Source: Verrucomicrobiaceae bacterium | Lineage (GTDB): Bacteria; Verrucomicrobiota; Verrucomicrobiia; Verrucomicrobiales; Akkermansiaceae | Assembly: GCA_005787565.1 (NCBI GenBank) | Contig: SYAP01000037.1 | Coordinates: 1 to 33,483 of the forward strand | DNA length: 33,483 bases | Reading direction: 5' to 3' | Part shown: piece by piece, positions 1-7,534 of the stretch | How the letters are laid out: each line of letters begins with the position of its first letter | How positions within the stretch are numbered: the stretch's first letter is position 1 | The notes under the pieces: generated by a model | Seen by the model: the letters and a program-made list of their open reading frames with translations, nothing else | Told to the model about the DNA's origin: nothing | Database searches by the model: none | Made by a program: the position numbers and the translations under genes

Positions 1-189
1 CATCAGGTCCGCCGCATGTTCGCCGCCGCGGGAAACCACGTCACCTCCCTCAAACGCATCTCCATCGGCGGACTCACCCTGCCAGAAGACCTCGAAGAAG
101 GCGATTGGCGCATTCTAACGGAAACCGATCTCCAACAATTGTTAGGTCAACCTCCGTCTCCCTCCTCCACCCCCGGCGGCGTCCCGTAG
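1..189 (+). CDS. Pseudouridine synthase, RsuA/RluB family (3' end only)
   Basis: Frame 1 is open from the window edge to TAG at 187-189 (62 residues). It begins HQVRRMFAAAGNHV, the C-terminal core motif of RsuA/RluB/RluE/RluF pseudouridine synthases, which isomerise uridine in rRNA. An IGG-L-LPEDL-EGDWR-LT stretch follows, as is usual near the end of these proteins. The catalytic Asp and any S4 domain would lie upstream of the window. The last residues (PPSPSSTPGGVP) are a low-complexity tail, and the end overlaps the convergent NlpC/P60 gene by 43 bp. The family is clear; the exact target (16S or 23S rRNA) cannot be told from this fragment. Confidence 0.85.
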   Translation, partial: HQVRRMFAAAGNHVTSLKRISIGGLTLPEDLEEGDWRILTETDLQQLLGQPPSPSSTPGGVP

Positions 190-647
190 CCCACCAGCTT
201 CGACTTCGACTCCGCCTTCGGCACGCGGAAATCATACAACCCATAGCCGTTCGCCTTCGTGCCCCGGTAACTCCGCCCGTCCGTCGAGTTGATCATCACC
301 GCGCGCCCGTCCTTCTTCTCCTTCCCCAGATACATCGCCACATGATGGATCCGCTTCGTCACCCCGTCCGCCTCCGCCCAGAACAACAAATCCCCCGGCT
401 TCAACTCCGCCAGCGACGCATCACCCACATCCTTCGCCTCCGCGGAAACCTCCCTCAGCCGCCCATGCTTCTTCAACCACTCCCACTGCCCCGCCGAACT
501 CCGCGGCGGCTTCAACCCAGCCTTCTCCATCACGAAAACCATCGCCCCCGAACAATCAAACCCACCCCGCGCCGGATCCTCGCTCCCATCCACATGCTTC
601 AACCACGGCGATTCATTCCCCACCACCACCACACCATCCCGCCCCAC
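147..647 (-). CDS. NlpC/P60 family cysteine peptidase
   Basis: The 166-residue product matches an NlpC/P60 cell-wall peptidase domain and little else. FDCSG holds the nucleophile (Cys32), LKPGDLLFW is the conserved core strand, and HHVAMYLG holds the catalytic His (about His102). Asn120 is a candidate third polar residue. Such enzymes cleave peptide stems of peptidoglycan. The start is GTG at 647, preceded by a GGAGG about 7 nt upstream, one of only two good Shine-Dalgarno sequences in the window; there is no ATG further upstream before the in-frame stop. No signal peptide is seen, so either it acts in the cytoplasm, for example on recycled peptides, or the export signal is missed. It converges on the pseudouridine synthase gene. 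Confidence 0.85.
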   Translation of the reverse strand: MGRDGVVVVGNESPWLKHVDGSEDPARGGFDCSGAMVFVMEKAGLKPPRSSAGQWEWLKKHGRLREVSAEAKDVGDASLAELKPGDLLFWAEADGVTKRIHHVAMYLGKEKKDGRAVMINSTDGRSYRGTKANGYGLYDFRVPKAESKSKLVGYGTPPGVEEGDGG

Positions 648-766
648 ACTTTCCCCTCCGTCAGGGTTTTCCGCATTGCCGGAGATTCACAAATTTCTTT
701 CGATTTCCCCAGGCAACCGCAGACCTCATCGCGGCCAGCCTCTTCTCCATCTCACCCCCACCCACC

Positions 767-1864
767 GTGCCCGCTCCTCTCAGAATCATCATCGCCTGTG
801 GCGGCACCGGCGGCCACCTCTTCCCCGGCATCGCCGTCGCCGAGTCCCTCCGCACCCAAGGCCACGAAGTCCTCCTCCTCGTCTCCGAGAAAAAAGTCGA
901 TGCCGAAGCCTCCGCAAAATACTCCCACCTGAAATTCCAAACCGTCCCCGCCGTCGCCAAACCCGCGACCCTCTCCCCCAAAATGCTCCCATTCCTCTGG
1001 CGGCTCTGGGGCTCCATCCGCCGCTGCAAATCCATCATCCAATCCTTCAACGCCGACGCCGTCCTCGGCATGGGCGGCTTCACCTCGCTCCCTCCCGTCT
1101 ACGCCGCCCACAAACTCGGACTCAAAACCTTCATCCACGACTCCAACGCCCGACCCGGCCGCGCCAACGTGATGACCTCCCGCTTCTGCACCAAAGTCTT
1201 CCTCGGCCTCGATCCCGCCAAAACCTTCTTCCCCGGCCGCCAAACCCAACTCACCGGCACCCCCGCACGCCCGGAAATCCTCAACCTCCCCACCCGCGAA
1301 GCCGCCGCCGAACGCTTCGGCCTCGACCCCGCCAAACCCACCATCCTCGTCACCGGCGGCAGCCAGGGCGCTCGCCGACTCAACGAACTCGCCGCACAAG
1401 CCGCCGCCAACCTCCCCGAAAACACCCAGGTCCTCCACATCGCCGGCGCATCCGACTTCGAACGCGTCCGCGAAATCACCACCGCCCGCCCCAACTACCA
1501 CGTCATCGGCTTCTGCGACCAAATGCCCTCCGCCTACGCCTCCGCGGACCTCGTCATCGCCCGCTCCGGCGCATCCAGCCTAACAGAAATCGCCCTCGCC
1601 GCACTCCCATCCATCCTCGTCCCCTACCCCTACGCCGCAGACGACCACCAAACCCGCAACGCCGAAGTCTTCTCCAACGCCAACGCCGCCACCCTCATCC
1701 AGGAAAAAGACCTCAGCGCCCAAAAACTCGCCCAACTCGCCACCGAAATCCTCTCCGACCTCCCCCGCCACCACCGCATGTCCCAAGCCGCCCGCTCCCT
1801 CGCCATCCCAGACGCCGCCGACCGCGTCCGCGACTCCATCCTCTCCACCATCACCCCGATCTAA
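767..1864 (+). CDS. murG: UDP-GlcNAc:lipid I N-acetylglucosaminyltransferase MurG
   Basis: The 365-residue product has the usual MurG length. It adds GlcNAc to lipid I to make lipid II on the inner face of the membrane. The glycine-rich GGTGGH motif near residues 12-17 binds lipid/diphosphate, and the C-terminal GGSQGA loop near residue 200 binds UDP-GlcNAc. HDSNARPGR and the RSGASSLTEI stretch (donor-site region) are also conserved. The start is GTG at 767, because MPAPLRIIIACGGTGGH begins there and no nearer ATG fits; no Shine-Dalgarno is present. The gene ends IL STITPI-stop, and the stop codon lies in the string ATCTAACAA. A second, older-looking copy of its last codons lies at 2049-2090 just before murC (see repeats). 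Confidence 0.96.
   Translation: MPAPLRIIIACGGTGGHLFPGIAVAESLRTQGHEVLLLVSEKKVDAEASAKYSHLKFQTVPAVAKPATLSPKMLPFLWRLWGSIRRCKSIIQSFNADAVLGMGGFTSLPPVYAAHKLGLKTFIHDSNARPGRANVMTSRFCTKVFLGLDPAKTFFPGRQTQLTGTPARPEILNLPTREAAAERFGLDPAKPTILVTGGSQGARRLNELAAQAAANLPENTQVLHIAGASDFERVREITTARPNYHVIGFCDQMPSAYASADLVIARSGASSLTEIALAALPSILVPYPYAADDHQTRNAEVFSNANAATLIQEKDLSAQKLAQLATEILSDLPRHHRMSQAARSLAIPDAADRVRDSILSTITPI
1823..1849 (+). repeat. murG 3'-end direct repeat, copy 1 (in gene)
   Basis: This 27-nt segment encodes RVRDSILST at the end of MurG. It matches 2049-2075 with two mismatches by hand alignment. The two copies are 226 nt apart and share the same codon phase within the repeated unit. Confidence 0.85.
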
Positions 1865-2048
1865 CAAACCGCTCGGCTGGCACGCCACCCACGACCCCCC
1901 TGCCAACAAAACCGGAAGCCGCCCCCAAAGACCTCATCGAAGCGGACACCACAAGCCAAGCCGCCCCCTCTAACAAAATCCCACCACCCCACCCCCCTCC
2001 GCAATCTTTTGGATTTCCACACGCCATGCCGGGGTCTTTCATCACGCC

Positions 2049-2090
2049 CGCGTCCGCGACTCCACCCTCTCCACTTTCCCCACCGCATGA
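2049..2090 (+). repeat. Displaced murG 3' end (copy 2), overlapping the murC start
   Basis: Positions 2049-2075 repeat murG 1823-1849 with two mismatches. Read in the same phase, the copy encodes RVRDSTLSTFPTA and then TGA at 2088-2090, which forms an ATGA overlap with the murC start at 2087. A stop-start overlap is what one expects of an undisturbed murG-murC pair. I infer that this is the ancestral murG end and that about 226 bp was inserted, bringing the present murG end. The spacer 1865-2048 holds two CTAACAAA strings (1861 and 1970) and no gene I recognise. Confidence 0.7.
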
Positions 2091-4399
2091 CCGATCTCAC
2101 CTCACGCCTCACCGACCGCACCCAGCCCCTTCACGTCCACCTCATCGGCGTCGCCGGTTCCGGCATGAGCGGCCTCGCCCTCCTCCTCCTCGGCATGGGC
2201 CACAAAGTCAGCGGATCCGACAAAGTCACCACCGCGGAAACCGAGCGCATGCAAAGCATCGGCCTCCAGTTCTCCTGCCCGCAAACCGCATCCTCCACCG
2301 AAGGCGCGGACCTCGTCGTCTACTCCTCCGCCATCCGCCCGGAAAACCCCGCCTACGCCGCCGCCGCCAAAGCCGGCATCCCCCTCCTCCGCCGCGCCGA
2401 ATGCCTCGCCGCCATCCTCCACACCCGCAAAGGCATCATCATCTCCGGCACCCACGGCAAAACCACCACCTCATCCATGACCGCCCACCTCCTCCGCGAG
2501 GCCGGCCTCAAACCCTCCCACTACGTCGGCGCCGAAATCCCCATCCTCGGCGCAAACGCCCACTGGTCCGAACAAGGCGACGCCATGGTCGCCGAAGGCG
2601 ATGAAAGCGATGGCACCCTCGCCCTCTATCAGCCACAACACTCCGTCATCCTCAACATCGAAGCCGAACACCTCGACTTCTATCGCGACCTCGACCACAT
2701 CAAACAAATCTTCTCCACCCTCGCCGACCAGACCTCCGGAAACATCATCTACTGCGCCGAAGACCCCGTCGCCTCCGAAGTCTGCGCCCACCGCCCCAAC
2801 GCCCTCTCCTACGGCTGGGAAAACGAAGACCACCCCGCCAACTACACCGCCACCGACATCCGCGACCTCAAAGGCTCCTCCGCCTTCACCGTCTGCAAAA
2901 ACGGCACCCCACTCGGCGATATCGAACTCGGCATCCCCGGCAACCACAACATCCTCAACGCCCTCGCCGCCATCGCCATCGCGGACATCTCCGGTGCCGA
3001 ATTCCACCACATCGCCCGCGCCCTCTCCTCCTTCGCCGGTGCCAAACGACGCTTCGAAACCAAATACCTCTCCCCAGCCCTCCGCATCGTCGACGACTAC
3101 GGCCACCACCCCTCCGAACTCGCCGCCACCCTCCAAACCGCACGCTCCCTCAAACCCTCACGCGTCGTCGTCCTCTTCCAACCCCACCGCTACACCCGCA
3201 CCCAGGCCCTCGCCGACGACTTCGGAAAAGTCCTCCAAGCCGCCGACCGCGTCTTCATCACCGACGTCTACCCCGCCTCCGAACCACCCATCCCCGGCAT
3301 CACCGGCAACACCCTCGTCGAAGCCATGGCCGCCCACGGCCACATCCCCGCCACCTACCTCCCCGATCTCGCCACCGCACACCACGCCGTCGGCAACGCC
3401 CTCGAACCCGGCGACCTCCTCATCACCCTCGGCGCAGGAAACGTCCACGAAGCCGGCACTCGCCTCGCCGCCGACTTCAAAACCCTCGAGGAAATGAAAG
3501 CCCTCATGCCACCCGGCGAGATCGACGGCAAACTCTACGAACCCATGAAACGCCACACCACCATGCTCGTCGGTGGCCCCGCACAATTCTGGCTCGAACC
3601 CCACTCCTTCTACGCCTTCGCCTTCCTCGTCGACTACTGCCGCCAACGCGGCCTCCCCATCCGCGTCGTCGGCCGCGGCTCCAACCTCCTCGTCCGCGAT
3701 GGCGGCATCCGCGGCGCCGTCATCCACCCCACCGGCGGCGTCTTCTCCGAAGTCTCCGTCGACGCCAAAGGCCACGTCACCGCCGGCGCAGGCGTCCGCC
3801 TCAAAAAACTCGCCTCCCTCGCCGGTGCCAGCGGCATCGGCGGCTTCGAATGGATGGAAGGCATCCCCGGAAACGTCGGCGGCGCACTCCGCATGAACGC
3901 CGGCGCCATGGGCATCGAAACCTTCGACCAGGTCGTCCGCGTCACCTTCCTCGACGAAGACGGCGTCATCCGCACCCGCGAACGCGAAGAAATCCTCGCC
4001 GAATACCGCAACGTCCAGGAACTCCGCCGCAACTTCGCCCTCCAAGCCGTCTTCAAAGGCAAAAACGACAAACCCGAAAACATCAAAGCCCGCTGGGACG
4101 CCTCACGCGAAAAACGCAAAACCTCCCAACCCGTCGCCGCCTCCGCCGGCTGCACCTTCAAAAACCCCGAATACCTCCCCGCCGGCCGCCTCATCGACTC
4201 CCTCGGCCTCAAAGGCACCACCCACGGCCAAGCCGCCGTCTCCGACATCCACGGCAACTTCATCACCAACCTCGGCGGCGCAACCGCACGCGACGTCCTC
4301 GACCTCATCGAATCCATCCAACAAAAAGCCAAATCCGAACGCCGCGTCGACCTCGAAACCGAAATCAAAATCCTCGGCGAAGACCTCCCCACCTTCTGA
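2087..4399 (+). CDS. murC-murB: Bifunctional UDP-MurNAc-L-Ala ligase / UDP-MurNAc dehydrogenase (MurC-MurB fusion)
   Basis: A 770-residue fusion of two peptidoglycan precursor enzymes. Residues about 15-470 are MurC (L-alanine addition to UDP-MurNAc, ATP-dependent): GVAGSGMSG near residue 21 binds UDP, GTHGKTTT at 121 is the P-loop, then EADESD-like EGDESD and DDYGHHPSE. Residues about 485-770 are MurB (FAD- and NADPH-dependent reduction of UDP-GlcNAc-enolpyruvate): VVGRGSNLLVRDGG binds FAD, followed by GIPGNVGGALRMNAGAMG and AGCTFKNP. In AGCTFKNP, Cys689 sits where many MurB enzymes have the proton-donating Ser; Cys is seen in some family members. The start is set at ATG 2087, since it forms the ATGA overlap with the displaced murG end; an upstream ATG at 2009 would only add a non-conserved Pro/Arg-rich stretch. 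The order runs MurC before MurB, although MurB acts first. Confidence 0.95.
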   Translation: MTDLTSRLTDRTQPLHVHLIGVAGSGMSGLALLLLGMGHKVSGSDKVTTAETERMQSIGLQFSCPQTASSTEGADLVVYSSAIRPENPAYAAAAKAGIPLLRRAECLAAILHTRKGIIISGTHGKTTTSSMTAHLLREAGLKPSHYVGAEIPILGANAHWSEQGDAMVAEGDESDGTLALYQPQHSVILNIEAEHLDFYRDLDHIKQIFSTLADQTSGNIIYCAEDPVASEVCAHRPNALSYGWENEDHPANYTATDIRDLKGSSAFTVCKNGTPLGDIELGIPGNHNILNALAAIAIADISGAEFHHIARALSSFAGAKRRFETKYLSPALRIVDDYGHHPSELAATLQTARSLKPSRVVVLFQPHRYTRTQALADDFGKVLQAADRVFITDVYPASEPPIPGITGNTLVEAMAAHGHIPATYLPDLATAHHAVGNALEPGDLLITLGAGNVHEAGTRLAADFKTLEEMKALMPPGEIDGKLYEPMKRHTTMLVGGPAQFWLEPHSFYAFAFLVDYCRQRGLPIRVVGRGSNLLVRDGGIRGAVIHPTGGVFSEVSVDAKGHVTAGAGVRLKKLASLAGASGIGGFEWMEGIPGNVGGALRMNAGAMGIETFDQVVRVTFLDEDGVIRTREREEILAEYRNVQELRRNFALQAVFKGKNDKPENIKARWDASREKRKTSQPVAASAGCTFKNPEYLPAGRLIDSLGLKGTTHGQAAVSDIHGNFITNLGGATARDVLDLIESIQQKAKSERRVDLETEIKILGEDLPTF

Positions 4400-4403
4400 A
4401 ATA

Positions 4404-4430
4404 AGTCCTATAGGTCCTATAAGTCCTTTC
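4404..4430 (+). repeat. Three tandem 9-bp units RGTCCTATA between murCB and ddl
   Basis: Directly after the murC-murB stop, AGTCCTATA, GGTCCTATA and a decayed AGTCCTTTC follow head to tail. The unit contains the palindrome CCTATAGG across the first junction. It fills half of the 50-nt gap before ddl. Function unknown. Confidence 0.75.
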
Positions 4431-4449
4431 TCTCACACCCCTCGACCCC

Positions 4450-5364
4450 ATGCTCCACTCCACCAAAATCGCCGTCCTCATGGGCGGACCCGGCTCCGAA
4501 CGCCAAGTCTCCATCGCCTCCGGAACCGCCGTCCTCAAAGCCCTCCAATCCCTCGGCTACCAAGCCTTCCCCGTCGATGTCACCGGCACCACCATCGACC
4601 TCCCACCCGGCACCGGCCTCGCCTACAACCTCATCCACGGCACCTTCGGCGAAGACGGCCAACTCCAGGAAATCCTCGAACAACAAGCCATCCCCTACAC
4701 CGGCGCACGCTCCGCATCCTCACGCATCGCCTTCGATAAAAACCTCGCCAAAGACCGCTTCACCGCCGCCGACGTACCCACCCCGCGCGCCGAAATCCTC
4801 GACGTCTCAAACGGCCCAAAACTCCCCTCCATCCCCGTCCCCTTCGTCGTCAAACCCCCGCGCGAAGGCTCATCCGTCGGCGTCACCATCGTCCGCGATC
4901 CCGCCCTCGCCGCCGCCGCCATCGCGGACGCCGCCAAATACTCCACCGACCTCCTCATCGAGGAATTCATCGAAGGCAAGGAACTCACCGTCGCCATCCT
5001 CGACGACACCGCCCTCCCCATCGTCCACATCGCCCCTCGCGATGGCTTCTACGACATGGCCAACAAATACCCATGGCTCGGCGGCGGCGGCGCAGGCAGC
5101 GACTACCACTGCCCCGCAGACCTCGATCCCGCCACCACCGCCGCCGTCCAAGCCGCCGCCCTCGCCGCCCACCGCTCCCTCGGCATCGAAGTCTACTCCC
5201 GCGTCGACGTCCTGTTAGACGCCCAAAACCGCCCCTTCGTCCTCGAAGCCAACACCATCCCCGGCATGACCGAAACCTCCCTCCTCCCCAAAGCCGCCGC
5301 CGCCGCCGGAATCCCCTTCCCCCAACTCTGCCAAAAAATCGCCGAACTCTCCCTCACCCTCTAA
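4450..5364 (+). CDS. ddl: D-alanine--D-alanine ligase
   Basis: A 304-residue ATP-grasp ligase of DdlB length, which makes D-Ala-D-Ala for the pentapeptide stem. Visible motifs in order: GGPGSERQVSIASG at the N-terminus (conserved Glu), GTFGEDG, PFVVKPPREGSSVG (ATP binding), LIEEFIEGKELTVAILDD, DYHCPADL, and FVLEANTIPGMTETSLLPK with the Glu-x-Asn metal ligands. The ATG at 4450 gives the standard N-terminus; there is no Shine-Dalgarno. It completes the murG-murCB-ddl set. The cell-division genes that often follow (ftsQ, ftsA, ftsZ) are not here: an accessory island starts right at the stop codon, and two further copies of this gene's 3' end lie downstream. Confidence 0.96.
   Translation: MLHSTKIAVLMGGPGSERQVSIASGTAVLKALQSLGYQAFPVDVTGTTIDLPPGTGLAYNLIHGTFGEDGQLQEILEQQAIPYTGARSASSRIAFDKNLAKDRFTAADVPTPRAEILDVSNGPKLPSIPVPFVVKPPREGSSVGVTIVRDPALAAAAIADAAKYSTDLLIEEFIEGKELTVAILDDTALPIVHIAPRDGFYDMANKYPWLGGGGAGSDYHCPADLDPATTAAVQAAALAAHRSLGIEVYSRVDVLLDAQNRPFVLEANTIPGMTETSLLPKAAAAAGIPFPQLCQKIAELSLTL
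5249..5364 (+). repeat. ddl 3'-end repeat, copy 1 (functional gene end)
   Basis: The last 116 nt of ddl, encoding NTIPGMT to the stop. It is repeated at 6131-6243 with seven substitutions and one 3-nt gap by hand alignment, and in more diverged form at 7726-7832. Confidence 0.9.
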
Positions 5365-5373
5365 CAATGTGTC

Positions 5374-5390
5374 CCGACCGTCCCGGTCGG
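5374..5390. promoter_or_regulatory. Inverted repeat CCGACCG-TCC-CGGTCGG
   Basis: A perfect 7-bp stem with a 3-nt loop lies 10 nt after the ddl stop and 17 nt before the candidate -35 box of the TA operon. No T-run follows, so it is a poor intrinsic terminator. An operator for autoregulation of the antitoxin, or a repeated extragenic palindrome, fits better. Confidence 0.5.
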
Positions 5391-5406
5391 CAACCCGCTA
5401 CCATCC

Positions 5407-5433
5407 TTGACGCCGCGCCCCGTGTGATACAAA
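5407..5433 (+). promoter_or_regulatory. Candidate promoter of the first Phd/VapC operon
   Basis: TTGACG at 5407-5412 is a good -35 box. TACAAA at 5428-5433 is the best -10 candidate, but the 15-bp spacer is short. The antitoxin ATG follows 11 nt later, so the leader would be very short. Confidence 0.4.
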
Positions 5434-5444
5434 TTCGTCTCACC

Positions 5445-5693
5445 ATGAAATCGGCATCCATCCGCGACCTCCGCAACGCCTTCCCCACCGTCGCACGGTG
5501 GATCGATGAAGGGGAAAGCGTCGAAATCACCCGCGCGGGCAAGCCATTCGCCCGTCTCGAACCGATCAAACCGGAACCCTCGCTCCATCGGATCATGCCG
5601 GACTTCCTCGCCCGCATGCGCCAACACTTCCCCAACGAGAAACCGGGGAAAGGCCTTTCCAGTGTGGTGGACTACGCCCGCGGCGACCGATGA
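5445..5693 (+). CDS. Phd/YefM-type antitoxin
   Basis: An 82-residue protein with the N-terminal signature of Phd/YefM antitoxins: MKSASIRDLRNAFPTVARWI, then GESVEITRAGKPFARLEPI. This domain binds operator DNA; the C-terminal half (about residues 45-82, with PNEKPGKGLSS) would wrap the toxin. The ATG at 5445 is chosen because the domain begins there; longer versions of the frame run into the ddl gene. Its TGA overlaps the toxin ATG (ATGA), so the pair is translationally coupled, as is normal for type II modules. It lies between ddl copy 1 and copy 2. Confidence 0.85.
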   Translation: MKSASIRDLRNAFPTVARWIDEGESVEITRAGKPFARLEPIKPEPSLHRIMPDFLARMRQHFPNEKPGKGLSSVVDYARGDR

Positions 5694-6151
5694 ACGCCTA
5701 CGCGGACACTGGATTTGTAGTCACCCTCTACAAACAGGAAACCACCAGCCCCCAAGCCGCCGCCTTGATGGCCCGCCAGAAGACTTCTGTCCAATTGACA
5801 CAACTTGGCGAACTCGAATTCCTCAACGCGCTTCACCTGGCGGTGTTCCGGAATGAAATCACGGCAACCAACGCGGCCCTGAAGAAACGCCTGTTCCTCG
5901 AAGACCTCGCAAACGGAATCTTCACCATCACCCCCGTCCCCGCTTCCGCGCTCTTCGCGAAATCCATCGAACTCGCCAACCGTCACAGCGCAACCCTCGG
6001 CACCCGCAGCCTCGACCTCATGCACATCGCCGCCGCACTCCTCCTCAAAGCCGAAACCTTCCTCAGCTTCGACGAACGCCAGCGCAAAGCCGCAAAAGCC
6101 GAAGGCCTCAAAGTCAAACCCGCCTCCCTCCCAACACCATCCCCGGCATGA
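5690..6151 (+). CDS. PIN-domain toxin (VapC-like ribonuclease)
   Basis: A 153-residue PIN protein, a metal-dependent RNase expected to be held inactive by the adjacent Phd-type antitoxin. The acidic active-site residues are visible: Asp6 in YADTGFVV, Glu41 in QLGELEFLNA, Asp109 in TRSLDLMHIAAAL and Asp128 in LSFDERQ. The ATG overlaps the antitoxin stop. An oddity is the tail: the last codons (PTPSPA, then TGA) are read out of frame from the second ddl 3'-end copy, so the toxin's stop codon is supplied by the repeat. This suggests that the original C-terminus was trimmed or replaced when the repeat junction formed. Confidence 0.88.
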   Translation: MNAYADTGFVVTLYKQETTSPQAAALMARQKTSVQLTQLGELEFLNALHLAVFRNEITATNAALKKRLFLEDLANGIFTITPVPASALFAKSIELANRHSATLGTRSLDLMHIAAALLLKAETFLSFDERQRKAAKAEGLKVKPASLPTPSPA

Positions 6152-6243
6152 CCAAAACCTCCCTCCCCCCCAAAGCCGCCGCCGCTGGAATCCCCTTCCC
6201 CCAACTCTGCCAAAAAATCGCAAAACTCTCCCTCTCCTTCTAA
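6131..6243 (+). repeat. ddl 3'-end repeat, copy 2
   Basis: Starts CCAACACCATCC and ends at TAA 6241-6243. Translated in the ddl frame it still reads NTIPGMTKTSLPPKAAAAG to LSLSF-stop, so it retains an intact ddl C-terminus without the rest of the gene. One Ala codon is missing compared with copy 1. The near-identity, including a 35-nt stretch without mismatch, indicates a recent or recombining duplication. Confidence 0.9.
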
Positions 6244-6317
6244 AGAGATTTGCGAGCAAGTGAAGCTGTAAGGACACTTAAAGCAGACAATTTCAGCACC
6301 ACACTTTCCTCATCGAG

Positions 6318-6821
6318 CTAAATATCGAGAAATGGTATAGGATTTAGATCCTCGTCATCCAAACTCAATTCCACCTCGTCAATTCTTGGACACGACAAAT
6401 CACCCCTCATCGGGTGCCACATTATCGGCACGTCACCTTGCTCGGAATCATGATTGTCAAGGACTATCCAACCCAGCTTTTCATACATTTTCTGACGCCA
6501 TATCTTACCTTTATACCAATCATCATCTTGTGTTGCAATCCTGAGAAATGCAACTCGCGCGCCTTTACTTCTAAAGTAACGCATTGTAAGCAACATGCCT
6601 GCTGACCCCAATCCTTGTCGTCGATCTTTTTTTGACGTGACTGACAGGTGATCAAAAATCAAAATAGGAGCAGCCGCATTTATTGGTAATTGAGCTCGAT
6701 ATTGACTGAGGCCTCCGACAAGATTAGGAAATATCCACTGATTTTCAGCCTCATTCCACGAGTTAATGATATAGGCATCTGCCACTCCGAACTGGCGCTC
6801 ATCTAAAAGAAGTATTATCAT
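6318..6821 (-). CDS. GNAT-family acetyltransferase-like protein
   Basis: A 167-residue protein in AT-rich DNA. Residues about 60-120 look like the acetyl-CoA-binding core of a GNAT fold: LSVTSKKDRRQGLGSAGMLL contains the R/Q-x-x-G-x-G/A pyrophosphate loop followed by a helix, then VAFLRIATQDD and a late YEKLGW, which is the common GNAT ending motif. The substrate cannot be inferred. The C-terminal 35 residues are acidic (DEVELSLDDEDL). No Shine-Dalgarno is seen before the ATG at 6821. Base composition and codon use (many A/T-ending codons) differ sharply from the surrounding genes, which points to acquisition from elsewhere. It lies between ddl copies 2 and 3. Confidence 0.65.
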   Translation of the reverse strand: MIILLLDERQFGVADAYIINSWNEAENQWIFPNLVGGLSQYRAQLPINAAAPILIFDHLSVTSKKDRRQGLGSAGMLLTMRYFRSKGARVAFLRIATQDDDWYKGKIWRQKMYEKLGWIVLDNHDSEQGDVPIMWHPMRGDLSCPRIDEVELSLDDEDLNPIPFLDI

Positions 6822-7024
6822 GTAATTAAAAAATTTGGAAGCTTATCCGGAAGTGTAATCAGGCCTTTGTTGCTCATCACCAATTTAACCCACCACAAAA
6901 GTCCTTTTTTCCAATTCTCTCATCCCACTCAAAGCGTTGCCAAAATTTCACCTTGAGAATCAACACAGCATCGTTGTTCGACAGGGTACAGAAATGCAGG
7001 GAAATGAGGGTGGATATGAAACTT

Positions 7025-7534
7025 TCAATAAACGGACTTGGGTCTGAAATTAGTTCGCTTAATTGTATGATTCGCCGACATCCTTCCACACTTTGCCGCA
7101 ACTGCAATTATCCATTTTGCAACTTCAACCGCCATTTCAATTTCGATTTCCGTAATCTTCGTCTTACTATCAATCATATCATAGTTATCATTATCCATTG
7201 AGAGACTTATCCAACAAATGCTGGATAACGGTCGAAAACTGAATGACACATTTTTCTCTCTCCCATCTCGGCTGCGAAAGAATTCGAGTCTAATGAGTGG
7301 ACTGTTAATACGTGCATCATCACCTGCGTATCGATAAATTAGTTCATAATCAAAGACTGCCACGGTACGACTGCCGGCAGGGATTTCAGGATCTACATAG
7401 ACAGAAGCAGAAGGAATAGGATCGTGCCGAACCTCGCGTCCAACAGGTACCGCTAAAGGACGAGCGCCTGTGAGCAATCCGCAATACGCGCATGCAGTTT
7501 TGTCATCAATAATCTTTTTGAAAAAGCTAAACAT
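7025..7534 (-). CDS. Orphan protein with N-terminal CxxC, in AT-rich island
   Basis: A 169-residue open frame of AT-rich codon use that I do not recognise. It starts MFSFFKKIIDDKTACAYCGLL, with one CxxC pair that could bind metal or simply be a disulfide or zinc-knuckle half. The middle (TVAVFDYELIYRYAGDD, then RLEFFRSRDGREKNVSFSF) looks like alternating beta strands. The end is a charged helix (TKITEIEIEMAVEVAKWI) and a basic tail. It runs in the same direction as the GNAT gene 200 nt downstream, so the two may be co-transcribed cargo. The 6822-7024 gap shows only short overlapping frames that I do not accept. Confidence 0.5.
   Translation of the reverse strand: MFSFFKKIIDDKTACAYCGLLTGARPLAVPVGREVRHDPIPSASVYVDPEIPAGSRTVAVFDYELIYRYAGDDARINSPLIRLEFFRSRDGREKNVSFSFRPLSSICWISLSMDNDNYDMIDSKTKITEIEIEMAVEVAKWIIAVAAKCGRMSANHTIKRTNFRPKSVY

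Noticed and set aside
2009-2086. Upstream ATG as the MurC start
   Set aside because: The extra 26 residues are not MurC-like, and the region is better explained as inserted sequence plus the displaced murG end.
676-2604. Very long Arg/Pro- or Ser/Pro-rich open frames across murG, murC and other genes
   Set aside because: They are out-of-phase or antisense readings of genes with C-rich third positions; composition is low-complexity and no domain is visible.
6877-7107. A 76-codon frame between the GNAT and orphan genes
   Set aside because: It overlaps the orphan gene in another frame and has no recognisable feature; stop-poor frames of this length are expected here.
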